From Podaxis mareebaensis (lineage: Eukaryota > Basidiomycota > Agaricomycetes > Agaricales > Agaricaceae): DNA of 64,000 bases. The notes under the pieces were generated by a model. That model saw only the letters and a program-made list of their open reading frames with translations. It was not told the origin of the DNA and did no database searches. How positions within the stretch are numbered: the stretch's first letter is position 1; every line of letters begins with the position of its first letter. Shown here piece by piece: positions 48,730 to 59,773 of the stretch. The stretch covers positions 28,184-92,183 of the forward strand of contig JAEUWP010000469.1 of assembly GCA_018524725.1 (NCBI GenBank), read 5' to 3'. A program made the translations under genes and the position numbers.

Positions 48730-49034
48730 GAGGTGTCTTAGGAAGAAAAATAACGCTGAGAAAAACGGTCAGTTGTAGTGCAAGGTTGAGCTTTCAGTGA
48801 CCCACTTACCCAGCTTTACGTTGGGTTCTATGGTTTGGTGAAAATCTGAATAAGGTTGGAAGTGTTTAGTCCTAGCGTGTGATACAATTAATAATTCGGA
48901 CATTGCCGTTTCTCCTCCCAGCCACCACAAACACACTGCCTTACTACTCCCTACTACCGTCTGAGCTCGATATTTAGAATGCTGGTAAGTACAACACTGA
49001 CTGCTTCACTTCATGTTTAGGCATACCACTGCAC

Positions 49035-49159
49035 TACTCGGTTCGCCGAGTACCCACTTCGCTGTTTTTCGGACGCACTGGGACACTCCAGTGCTCCTTT
49101 TTCAATCGTACTGGGACACTCCAGTACCCCTTGTTTCTCCATGCTGGGATCACCAGCAT
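49035..49159. promoter_or_regulatory. Four palindromes upstream of the Plavaka gene
   Basis: 49035-49052 (TACTCGG-4 nt-CCGAGTA), 49075-49094 (GCACTGG-GACACT-CCAGTGC), 49108-49127 (GTACTGG-GACACT-CCAGTAC) and 49141-49159 (ATGCTGG-GATCA-CCAGCAT), 33-40 bp apart. The loops are the reverse complement type of those on the other side of the divergent promoter, so relative to transcription all copies face the same way. Confidence 0.75.
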
Positions 49160-49285
49160 CGTCGAGAGTTGATCATGTAGTCTGAAAATTTGTTTTACAT
49201 TCATGTTCCGTCTTATGAAAACCTGGAAGCCTTGCCCTGTTTGAACCAGGCCGCCCTGGTCTGGTGCGACCGACACGGCCACGTG

Positions 49286-52200
49286 ATGCCCAATGCTGGC
49301 GGCCTCCACAAGTCCACCTTCAGTTGTTTCTATCCCACCACCTCTCCTATGCGCGCTTGGGGCATCCCTTTACTTATCCTGATGACGCTTCAGTGTCTTG
49401 CATGCAGTTACAAGGCTGGAAACCATCAAGCTCTCAGCAAGCACTACAACGGGCACTGTAAGGAAGGGAAACGAGTTCTGACCACTCTCCTTGAAAACAC
49501 CCTTGAGCCGATTCAATCCCAGTCCAAGATTCCTCGGACCGTACTCAAGGATGTCTCTCAGGAGCGTAACAAAGAAGACCAGGTCGCGATTCAGTCATCT
49601 GTACGTATCCAAATTGTTCATCTATGCTCAAACAGCTCATGTATGCTTGCAAACAGGTCTCGGAGTCCAAGTCTCTGCTTGAGCCTCAAATGTTGTACCC
49701 TCCACCTGAGGTTGGACCCCAGTCTCTGCCTGAACCTCGAGTGCAGGACCCTCCACCTGAGGCTGAGCCCGGGCCTCTGCCTGAGTCTCAAATGTTGGAC
49801 CCTCCACCTGAGTCTCAAATGTTGGACCCTCCGGCTGACAACTATGTTTATCCGACCCGCTGTGGACGCCAGCGCAGAATGCCTAAATGGTTTCAAGATA
49901 TGGTTCCTTCTCTCCTCACTCAGCTCCCGCACATGCCTCCCCCTGTTCCTCGAAGTGTCCCTCCAACACCAGCACGTCCTGCCTCGTTTTCGCCATCACC
50001 TTCCCCAGAACCTGAACTGGTGGTTTGTGAAACAGAGCCCAATTCGTTTGGTCTGTATCGCGCCTACACAACTTTTCCTCAACGCGATCCCGAGGATGAA
50101 CAAACCTTAGACAAGGTATGCAATGGGCCCGGTTTCTCAGTGAATCAGGAACCTGAGTTGCTGCAGTGGTGGTGGGGACTTATGCCCTCGCTGGACTCCT
50201 TGCCAAAGAATCCCTTCGCCGCCTTCAAGAACAAGACCCAATTTCTTCTCATGTCTTGGTTCTACGAAAATACAACGGCCAATTCCTTGACTTCTCTTGA
50301 TAAACTGGTCGACGATGTCATCCTGCATGAAGATTTCGACAAGGAGGACTTGCGAGGTTTCAGTGCAGCTCGAGCGTCTCGAGCGTTAGATCAGACACAG
50401 GTGGGAAAAGAGGGATCAAGTGCACCAGAGTTTCTCTCCGAGAATATGTGGAAGACGGGCTCAGTCAAGCTTCGGATTCCTAAAGAGGGAAAGAGCTACA
50501 AGTCTGAGGATGAGGCTCCTACTGTTATGATTGACGGAATCTACTACCGCAGTTTGACAGAGGTTATTCAAACTGCTTTCCAAGATGAATTGGCTCGCTC
50601 TTTCCATTACACCCCCCACCGGCTATTTTGGAAACCCACGCCACAGTCTCAACCTGAACATGTTATCTCCGAGCTCTACAACTCTGACGCCCTTCTCGAG
50701 GAACACGAAAAACTACAGAAACAACTGCGGGAGCCAGGTTGTGAGCTGGAACGGTCTATCACGAGCATTATGCTTTGGTCAGACTCGACTCACCTCACAA
50801 ATTTTGGCACCGCTTCTATGTGGCCCGTCTACTGTTACTTCGGCAATCAATCCAAGTACGAGCATGCAAAACCAACTCAGTTTGCTGCTCACCACCTTGC
50901 GTACATCCCTTCCGTGAGTTTACCCTTGATATTACCAACTTTGTTCTAATCCCCATTGTATTAGCTACCAGATGCAATCCAGGATGAGTACAAGAAGATT
51001 CACGGTGTCCCAGCTTCTGCAACAATGTTGACTCACCTCAAACATGAACTCATGCACGCCATATGGGAGTTACTCCTGGATGAAGAGTTTACCGAGGCTT
51101 ACCAACATGGCATGGTCATTCCATGTGCTGACGGTTTAACCCGACGACTATATCCTCGTATTGTTACGTATTGAGCCGATTACCCAGAGAAGTGAATCAA
51201 GCCATGTCTGGTGGGCTACCATTCTCATAAACCTTACAGGGTGTTGCTCTCAACAATACGATTCTTGGGCAGCTGCCCTTGTCCACGTTGTTACATCGAG
51301 AAGGATAAAATTAGTGCGCTGGGTACTATGGTTGACGACCAACATCGAGCACATAAACGAATGGATAACTCTAGTCGTCAGTTCGACGTCAATCGCGCTC
51401 GTAAGATGATCTTCGAAGGTGGCCTGGCTGTCAATAGCACAGCGGTTGACAGGCTTCTCAAGCCCAAGTCTCAAACACCAACTTGGGTAAGTTTCATGTT
51501 CTTGTTCTTCTCCTAAACTGACCATCCAGTAGAACGCATTTTCAGAGCGGCTTTCATCGTTCGGCTTTGAATACCATGCTATATTTGTCCCTGACCTCCT
51601 CCATGAATTTGAACTTGGAACATGGAAGGCTGTCTTTGCGCATCTGGTACGGATCCTTTACGCTGCCGGTGGTTCGCATATTCAGGCCCTCAACAAGCAG
51701 TATGTTCTTGTTTATCACCTAGTCAATATCGCGCCAACTCAGTAATAGGTATCACCAAACTCCAACCTTTGGCCGCAGCACTATTCGCAAATTCAGCAAT
51801 AATGCATCCGAAATGAAGAAGTTAGCGGGTCGAGACTTCGAGGATCTGCTTCAGGTTTGTGTTTTTATTATTTGGCCTAATGACTGATGCTTAGTTTCGT
51901 GTTAGTGTTCATTGCCTGTCTTTGAAGGCTTACTTCCCGAGCCTCATAATCGAATGATCCTCGATCTCTTGTTTTCCCTCTGCCACTGGCATGCCCTCGC
52001 CAAACTTCACCTTCATACATCAGGAACCCTTGACTCCCTTCATCTGGCAACAAGATCTTTGGGGAAGGCTTTATGAACGTTCATCAAGAAAACCTGTTCA
52101 AGTTTTCAGACAAAGGAAGTTCCCCAGAATCACACAGGTCGTAGACAAGCACCAGTCCAGCAGTTGTCATCTTCGGTCAAGAGAGTTTTCAATGCTTGTA

Positions 52201-53589
52201 CTTACAAGTTACACGCTCTTGGTGACTATGTTGAGAGTATATGGTGATATGGTACAACTGACGGATACTCGACGCAAGTGGTGCGTTAGATGTCTTACAG
52301 CCATTGCTTTATCACTGATAATCACACAGGGGGAGCTTGAGCATAGACGCGTCAAGCACTTTTATGTCCGAACTAACAAACAGAGCTCTTATACAGTACA
52401 GATTGCAAAACATCAACGACGTGAACGCATGCTCAGGAAAATGAAGCAGTTGCAGAGTTGCCCACCTCCTAATGACCCCGAAGATATCTTGCCTATATCA
52501 CCCCGTGAACACCACTACATCTCGCCTTCACAGAAGACTTATTACGATGTTACCCGTTGGTTAGGAACGCACATCGGCGATCCGGCTCTTGAGGTATGGC
52601 CTTCATTTATTCCTGGTATTTATTGTCATTGACGTACATTGGAGGATTTTCTGCCCAAACTCAAGAACCATCTGCTCTCTCGGATCTGAAATGACAGTAT
52701 TGACGCGACTTATCCTCTGGCTGAACAAAATGCGGTAGCATTCCGGTCCAATCAGCTTTATTATCGCAAGCGTTTACAAGTTAATTATACCACCTACGAC
52801 ATGCGCCATACCCAAGACGTTATCAATCCCGACAGCCATGCCGATGTGATGGTTCTAGCGCATCAGACGAACCCAGGCAATCACCCATATTGTTATGCTC
52901 GAGTTCTCTCAATATTTCATGCTGAAGTGCATGACAACACGCGCCGATCTACAAACCGAGGCTCGCAACACATGGAATTTCTATGGGTATGCTGGTATGA
53001 GTTGGATACATCATATGTGGCAGGGTTTGGAGCTAGAAGGCTTCCCCGCTTGGCATTTTCTACTGGCGCTGATGCCTTCGGTTTCCTTGATCCGAGAAAT
53101 GTCATACGGGGGGCGCACTTGATTCCCAGCTATAAATTGGGTTATTCTAATGCATTGGGCCCAACAATAGCGCGCCGACAATCAGACAATGACCAGGACT
53201 GGCAATATTTTTGTGTTAATATGTACGGCTATTCCTTGTTCTATGCGTGCTTTTTGATGACCTGTTCTAGGTTTGTCGATCGAGATATGTTCATGCAATT
53301 CTGAGGTGGTGGTGTTGGCCATGCGTCTACAACAGGAAATAACCGCGTGGAAGGCGTGCCGACCCCCGATGATGACAGTGATGATGACAGTGATGAAGCC
53401 GAACTCGATCTCCCTGGTATGTGTGAGGAGCTTGTTGATTATGGTTACACTACGGGTACACAAGTGATGAATAAGGACAATAACGAGGAAGAGGAGTCGC
53501 TAGGGGATGAAGAAAGTGATTGGGAGTCGGATGAGGGGGAATGGGTTGAGAATGATGCAGAGTTAGAGGGTTATGGGTCTTTTAATTAG
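49286..53589 (+). pseudogene. Plavaka-type DNA transposase, five in-frame stops
   Basis: The reading runs from about ATG 49286 through at least ten exons to a TAG at 53587. An N-terminal zinc-finger-like CLACSYKAGNHQALSKHYNGHC is followed by a Pro-rich repeat region and the Plavaka core: ETEPNSFGLYRAYTTFP, SELYNSDALLEEHEK, ITSIMLWSDSTHLTNFG, GSCPCPRCYIEKDKI, FVPDLLHEFELGTWKAVF, GELEHRRVKHFYVRTNK, NYTTYDMRHTQDVINP and NMFVDRDMFMQF, then an acidic tail. Plavaka transposases are DDE-type enzymes of fungal cut-and-paste elements. Splice sites survive, but TGA codons lie in frame at 51172, 52073, 52245, 52687 and 53302; those at 52073, 52245 and 53302 stand where Arg is expected, fitting CGA to TGA. 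The enzyme is therefore dead. Confidence 0.85.
49676..49835 (+). repeat. Pro/Glu-rich coding minisatellite in the Plavaka N-terminus
   Basis: Imperfect repeats of the phrase LPE(P/S)(Q/R)ML(D/Y)PPPE, with units of about 51 bp and then a 27-bp exact duplication of SQMLDPPPE-coding DNA (about 49785-49838). Confidence 0.8.
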
Positions 53590-53619
53590 ATAAAAGTACT
53601 TCGAGTTCTACAGCGAAGG

Positions 53620-54010
53620 TTTCAAGGGAAGGAGGAGTAGTTGAACATGTTCGGCTGTGGGTAATGGTTGGATCTGGAAGGAATAATACACTGCGGACTA
53701 TGACGCTCAACTGAGAAAAACCAGACACGCTTTTGAGCGCCTTGGGTTGAGAGTGGGGGAGCATACACACCTTGCGCCTCTGTATCCGCCAAATACGCTT
53801 CATCCTCATCGCCGCCATTGCAATTACCACCGTCCTCTCCTTCTCCATCCTCCTCGTTTCCATCTACGCTTTTGTTGCGTAACGTAAGTGTATCTTGTCC
53901 GTCGTTGCTATCCTCGCGAGGTTCTCGGCAAATCTTCGTTCTGGATCCCAGGTGAGCCTTCTCATTCATCATCTGCATCGTATCCACTGTTCTGACCATC
54001 TTCTATATGG
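53620..54010 (-). repeat. Acidic-coding repeat unit, copy 1
   Basis: One of three diverged copies (with 55430-55860 and 56000-56400). On the minus strand it reads an acidic stretch (GNEEDGEGEDGGNCNGGDED) flanked by splice-like sites (GGTGAG on the far side, CTGGGATCC-like before it). The region ends toward 53620 with a GTATTATTCCTTCCA-like phrase that recurs at the end of the other copies. It may be an exon plus flanks of a decayed gene. Confidence 0.5.
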
Positions 54011-54164
54011 CCCTGATGTCAAAGGGATAAGGAACTTGGTGATATTCCTAGTCAACTTTGTGAATTGTGCCGAGGTCGGTGCTGAAGGAGTTAAGTTTGC
54101 TAAGGGGTCAATTAAACTGAGGTACGCCAAATTTCTTCAAAGCCCATTCCACGCATTCAGGTTT

Positions 54165-55226
54165 CTTCATTTGCGAGTCAGGGATAACAGTGAACGGCGA
54201 AGAACATGCATAACTGGATCTATGGAAGGAATACTACAGACCAACTGGTAATGAAAGACGTCAGACACGTCATTATAAACGAGGAATGGGTCAGATCATC
54301 CATACTGATAGTTTGCGTAGCTCATTTGGAGGACCTTCTCGCTTGAGAACATGTTCCTGCCATGGGTACATTCAGGTTAGTTCGGGACTGCACTCCTCGC
54401 CAATGCACCATTTGACCCCGAGCCTCTTCTTAGCGAACTTCAACATATCATGAACGCGAATGAAATTCACGAATGCATACCCAGCATTACAGCCTGAAGC
54501 CAAACATCAAGGAAAGGTAAGGACCGGTGGTCAACATAAACACACCATTCTTGAAATCCATTCGAAGGTAAAGGAAATCGATTTTGCGGGGGCAAACTTC
54601 GTTGATGTAGTCGATCAAGTCTTTAGCAGTCATCTTGTTTGGGATATTTTTTATCATGACTGTTGTTCGGGTGTCAAGGCCCTCCTCAATGCGTGCAATG
54701 TTCAAGTAGTTGCGATCACTGACACTAGGACCCATGGTAGGCAGGTTACAGGTGACGTCGAGATCGGAAGAATCGGTCAGATTATTAACAAATATTGGTC
54801 GATCTGGGGTGACGGCGGGGTGGGGTTCGACAAGTGCGTGAGGCTGCATATGTAGGGCGTGGGAGACGACAGGGAAGACGAGGCCATTTGGAATGAAGTG
54901 GGATTTGTGCTCTGGTCTGGGTAGCGATGTTCAACGGGGACAACTGGAATAGCCGGTATGAATGGTGGAGTGAACATTTCGAGGCTACTTCCGACATTGG
55001 GCACCATCATACTGGGATCAAATGGCCAACTTGTACCAGGAAGCATTCCTTGCGGTTCGTGTTCGTTAGAAACAGTGAAGGCCTGGGGAAGGGGCTGGCC
55101 GGGAGATGGAACAGTGTTCACGAACGAAGGGTTGAAATATCCACTGAAATGGGGCTGAACCACCGACAACTCATGTCCTTTTGAGGGACAGTAGTGACAT
55201 TCAGCGGTGGTGCAAGTCTGAGTCAT
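54165..55226 (-). pseudogene. Mei2-like RNA-binding protein, C-terminally truncated
   Basis: Minus-strand exons encode the C-terminal RRM of Mei2-family proteins: RNYLNIARIEEGLDTRTTVM, IKNIPNKMTAKDLIDYINEV, KIDFLYLRMDF, then after an intron NAGYAFVNFIRVHDMLKFAK, and after another MFSSEKVLQMSYANYQ (about 54310-54350). The conserved region that should follow is missing; the sequence runs into a copy of the repeat end seen at 53640 and 55990. Upstream, 55226-54890 encodes a Pro-rich part (FNPSFVNTVPSPGQPLP) whose frame does not join the RRM frame without a 27-nt intron or a shift. Mei2 proteins promote meiosis by binding RNA in S. pombe. This copy is probably non-functional. Confidence 0.65.
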
Positions 55227-55228
55227 AT

Positions 55229-55555
55229 GGGGACCTTCGGCTTCTCAAACTGGAATCACAGGTCGGAGACGGCGAGGTATGCCCAATAACCCTTTCTGTG
55301 CGTCCTCCGCACTTACGGAACGCAAACCAGAGCTTCCTGGTTGAGTTCTTCGACATGAGAGACGCTAAGGAGGCTTATGCCTCACTCAATGAACAAATCA
55401 TGTTTGGCATGAAACTGAGCACTTCTGGTCGGGTACCCCAGGATTTTCAGGAGAACGATGATAGCACTCAACTGAGAAAAATGGGATGCGCTTTTGAGTG
55501 TGTTGGGGGAGTGAGAACGAGGGAACATACATACCCTATGCTTCCGTATCCGTGA
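55229..55555 (+). pseudogene. RRM-like fragment on the opposite strand
   Basis: After a plausible intron the plus strand reads SYGDLRLLKLE...FLVEFFDMRDAKEAYASLNE, which looks like an N-terminal RRM of a Mei2-like protein, followed by unrelated sequence. It is on the opposite strand from the C-terminal RRM at 54.5 kb, which implies an inversion within a once-continuous gene or two separate insertions. Confidence 0.45.
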
Positions 55556-55860
55556 GGTATTCTTCGTCCTCAGCATCACCACCCCCATTACCACCGTCCT
55601 GCCTTTCGTTTGCACCCTCCTCATTCTCATCTAGGCTGTCGTTTCGCAACGTACGCACATCTTGGTCATCACTATCCTCACAAGGATTCTCAGTCATTCC
55701 TCATTCTGGGATCCCAGGTGAGTCTTCTGCATCTCCCCCACTGTCTACATCGTATTCGCCATCCTGTTCGCTTTCCGTGCGGCTTTCAGCACTCGTTCAT
55801 GGGAGAAAACGTGTCGTCTTACGGGTGTTTCTAACAAATCGGAAATTGCAGTGCAGGTGG
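55430..55860 (-). repeat. Acidic-coding repeat unit, copy 2
   Basis: Matches copy 1 in order: AAAATGGGATGCGCTTTTGAG, GTATGCTTCCGTATCC, the acidic part (minus strand), CGTTTCGCAACGTACG, and GGATCCCAGGTGAG. Diverged but collinear. Confidence 0.55.
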
Positions 55861-55999
55861 TGAAAGCTTCGGTTCATAAGTACTAGATACACACCCGGCA
55901 GGATGTCTTGTCATCCCAAGTCTGAATAGACTGTGTACTTGCGAGCCGGGATTAGCATGAACGACGAAGGGAATTCTATAACTCGGTCTATGGAAGGAA

Positions 56000-56400
56000 T
56001 ACTGAAGTAGGGACTATGGCGTTCCACTGGACACGTTTTTGAGTACATTGGGGAGAGAGTATAGTTGGGAACGAAGGACGGTGCGTACCTTATGCCCTAT
56101 GCCTCTGTGTCCACTAAATACCCTTCATCCTTGTCACCGCCCTCTTCTTCGCCTCCATCCTCCTCGTTCCTATCTAGGCTTTCGTTTCGCAACGTATGCA
56201 CATTGTCCTCGTCGTCGTCATCCTTGCGAAGATTGTCAGCCAATCTATGTTCTGACTCGGTCCTAGGTGAGTTTTGCATTTCCTGTTCATCGTCCGCATC
56301 GTATCCGCTGTTCTGACCGTCTTCTGTGTGGCTTTCAGCTTCCGTTCATTGAAGAATATTGTTTTCTTACTGTTGTTCCTAGCAGATTGAGTGTTGCGAC
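56000..56400 (-). repeat. Acidic-coding repeat unit, copy 3
   Basis: Collinear with copies 1 and 2. The minus-strand frame at 56279-56097 is the cleanest (DDDDEDNVHTLRNESLDRNE, then EDGGEEEGGDKDEGYLVDTE). It begins after TATGGAAGGAATACTGAAG (about 55989). Confidence 0.55.
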
Positions 56401-56654
56401 GGAGGTGGCGAAAGATTTGGTTGATGATGCGGCGGTATCTAGAGTTGGTGAGCAGGCGCCAGGACTGTTATGAGAGTACTTACAGAGCAACCGGTTGGAA
56501 AGTATTCATTCTGTATTGTGTCAATACTGTGTGCTTGATTGAAAACAGAGACGAGATCAGTTCCAAGTCGCGAAGTTCATGTTCCCGCTATACATGTACA
56601 AATAAATAATTGGGCGTTGCTTGTATTCATGGTTTCGAAGGGCCTTTTCACTTG

Positions 56655-56716
56655 AAAATGTCTACTGTAGACACCGTAGGTATTGTAGATACTGTAGACA
56701 CTGTAGGTACTGTAGA
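56655..56716. repeat. Short tandem repeat, ACTGTAG(A/G)(C/T)(A/C)
   Basis: Six to seven imperfect copies of a 9-12 bp unit around ACTGTAGACACTGTAGGTA. Confidence 0.7.
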
Positions 56717-57169
56717 ACGTGTTATATTTAGGTCAGCTAAAATTAATCAGTGATCGCCAGGGCTGATGCGATATGTGGCCCGAGCAGGTTTGAGTCTCTC
56801 CTATGCCCGTGAGATATACTGCATGTATAACCATTTAAGCGCTACTAATTCTAAGATGCCCATGTATTTTATGGTAATGTTTTTTAATCTTACATTTTCG
56901 CTCATTATTCCGGAAAATGGAAAGATTTTACATTTTGAATGCCGAAAAAATGTTGAATATGAATATCTACCCGAAATATCATTGCGGGTCAATACATTCT
57001 GAACAAAAGGATTTGATGGCGTAAGAAACGCGTTCAAATGTTTTGGCCATGCTGTTATACTGCTGAAAACATTGCGCGCCCTTACATACTGCTTCGAATG
57101 TTTTTTTTCGCTATTAATGTCTATTTTATCTTTTGAATACTATACATAGACCAAAATGTAATAATAGTT

Positions 57170-57487
57170 TTGAGCCGTTTCACTGATGTTGGCACTCCAT
57201 ACATGCGCGAGGAGACCAATTGGGAGGGTGGTGTTTCTGTGAAGTGGTGGCTTCGTGAGCACTGTGACTACACATTCTCGACATTGCAAGAGAACATGCT
57301 GCTTGCACTTGCCTCGGTTGATACTCTACTCATTCAGGAGTGGCAGAACTGTTTTTTCCACTGGCTGGATGCATATCGAGGTGGTCTTTCTGCACATGAT
57401 GCACAGTTACATGTTTGGGCATTCAGTTCTCGCAAGTACAAGTCCCATCGATGTGTTCCTGAGAACACTGCCAGAATATTAGATTAG
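57170..57487 (+). pseudogene. DDE-type transposase C-terminal fragment
   Basis: The frame holds LLIQEWQNCFFHWLDAYRGG and FSSRKYKSHRCVPENTARI, which resemble the C-terminal end of Agaricomycete DDE endonuclease-type transposases (a W...DAY...L....A.......KYKSHRR ending). Only this 105-codon tail is present; no catalytic residues are included. The first 25 residues may be foreign. Identification is from memory of the motif and is weak. Confidence 0.4.
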
Positions 57488-58380
57488 TGGAGAAGATAAG
57501 ATTGTTCCAGATTTGGAAATTGTTACCATATTTGGAACATGTGTATGTAAGCTGGCCATTGTGAGTGGATCCGAAACAATAGCTCTGTCAATTCTTGACC
57601 AAAAAAGAATTCCTCTGGACAATTTGCTCAGATAAGCAAAAGAAGCTATTTTACCAGAGAACTAAGAAATATATTAAAAATTGAATTTTTTTTTCATTTG
57701 CACAAAAGTAGCAGTGTTTAGGTGTCCTGCACCATAGAACGTCAGACAGAAGGACCTTGAGTACACTTACATAAGTTATCAGGGACAATCCCTTACTCAT
57801 CGTACCTGTGAAGCTGGGTGATATTTTCAGTGAGGAATTGATGTAAACTATATAGTTCACTTGACCTAGGTGAGCTTGAGGTGAGGCACATGCAATGATG
57901 GTCAGTCTCTGCTGCTTGGTGGATAAAAGGGCAAAGGTGGGTGCATATTTGCATTTATTAGAAGGAAAATCTCTGACATGCATTTGGAGATATAGTATTT
58001 TCCATGTGTCTGGATGCCAGGTGCTTCTCTGTTATGGGCAGAGGGTCAAGGGCATACCAGAATTGTCAGAAACATTCAGAGCCAAATAAGAATGTCATGA
58101 CAACATTATGATAAAGGCATGGGGCCAGTGATGATAGCAGCCCAAGGACAGCTGTGTGGAAAGCCTCTAGTGACAGGGACAAGCAAAAGCTGTATTTTCA
58201 TAGAATTGTTGCATAGTGGTTAGTATTTGTCACATAAAGGTACATAGCCACCACAAGCTGGTGTAGATGATGTAATGGGCAGCTCAGTCAATTTGGGTGA
58301 GTTGTGATGCTATAATACTACCCAGCTACAATAAGGATGCATCATTTACCAATCATATGAGTGAATATCAATGAATACAC

Positions 58381-58900
58381 CTAGTAATATTGATGTGGGA
58401 AGGAAGGATAGATGTCAGAGTCACTGGTGGAAGTAGAGTAGATGTCTGACATAAGCAGATCAGGGAAACCCTTGACAGGGTGTAAGAGAGGGGCCATCCA
58501 TGAACCAGTATGGATAGCAAGGGCTAGTTCTGTACTTGGGGCATGATAATCCATAATGGGCTGCCAGTTAGATGACAATGACAATTGAAGGGGGTAGGAC
58601 TCCTGAGAGGCTGTCATACCAGTAGGCATTTGATTGGTATCTGAGCTCAGAGTCATTGTGACATTGTAATCTAACAGAGAGGGTGTCATTATCACAGTGG
58701 ATCCTGATATACAAAGTGGACTTACCCAAGACTGAAGTGCTTCTTTTTCAGCTTTGAGATGAGCCTGTATCATCTTTTCAAGCCTTGATTGCCTTGAGTT
58801 CACCCTGTAGGCCCTTGATTTGTGCATGTATTTCTGTCTCCCTTGTTTTCCTTGCAGCTGCAGCTGTCTTCTTCTCTTGGGCAAGAGCCTTTCATTGATT
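58381..58900 (-). pseudogene. Unassigned element ORF with coiled-coil start
   Basis: In one minus-strand frame around 58890-58790 the sequence reads KKTAAAARKTRETEIHAQIK and GLQGELKAIKA, a coiled coil, then stops; in another frame a 167-codon ORF continues to 58381. I cannot assign either. The region is inside the CpG-free block and is probably a frame-shifted remnant of an element protein. A third minus-strand relic, SLWLFHVWNGLWDTIKTLSG, lies at about 59640-59790. Confidence 0.3.
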
Positions 58901-59773
58901 CTGTTTTGTGTAATGATTTCTCAATGAGTTGTGAGGGTTGGGAAGGATGCTAGATGATAATGAGGCATCATGATGATGTGCTGTTGCCTCATCAGCTCAT
59001 TTTGCACTATTTTTGGAATGATCAGTAAGTTGAGGTTAAGATAGGAAATCCATGTACAGGAGAATTGCCTCCAAGAGTGAATGGTTGATGGTAGTCACCA
59101 GGTTGTCATGGGCATGACTACCTTCAATCTGGTTAGTGTTACTGGGAACAAGTTTCCAATGATCTTGGTCCATCTTCAAGAGTATAGCATTCAGAGATGG
59201 CAGGAGCCACAGGTAACTCTTCTTGTGAGCCCACCAGTCTGCATGATGAGTTATCAGTCAAGGTATGTTACAGAGACAGTGAAATACACACCAGAAACCT
59301 TCTTATTTATTGCACTCAGGGCTTCACATTGTGCCTTATATTGATTGATTTCTTCCATTGTTTTGAGATGGGGGAAGCAATGAAGGTAATCTACTACATC
59401 TTCATCAACCTGCCCCTTGAGATTGAAGACACCCCTGCCAACAAAGAGGTCAATGTAAATAACAATTTGCAAATAGCTTCCCAGTCTTGAAACTTACCAA
59501 TCAAAATGCACAAGGCAAGTCTTCCAAAGGTATAAGAGCACTTGATCTGAGTTGTGACTCACTTCAACTGATAATATTGAGTCTTCAAAGAGATGTTGAG
59601 ATGCCACCATATCACTAAAGCCTTGTGCCTATGCCCCTTCTGCATCTCCAATAACCCCAAGGAGGGGTGCTTGGCATGAGAAAATCTTGAAATTCAGTTC
59701 TTTTCCACTGAGGGTCTTGATAGTGTCCCAGAGGCCATTCCAGACATGAAAAAGCCAGAGTGAGTGGCACAGT

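Noticed and set aside
51164..51186. A mini-intron removing the TGA at 51172 in the Plavaka gene
   Set aside because: It would be about 22 nt and would delete the conserved Y-ADYPEK residues that are readable on both sides of the stop.
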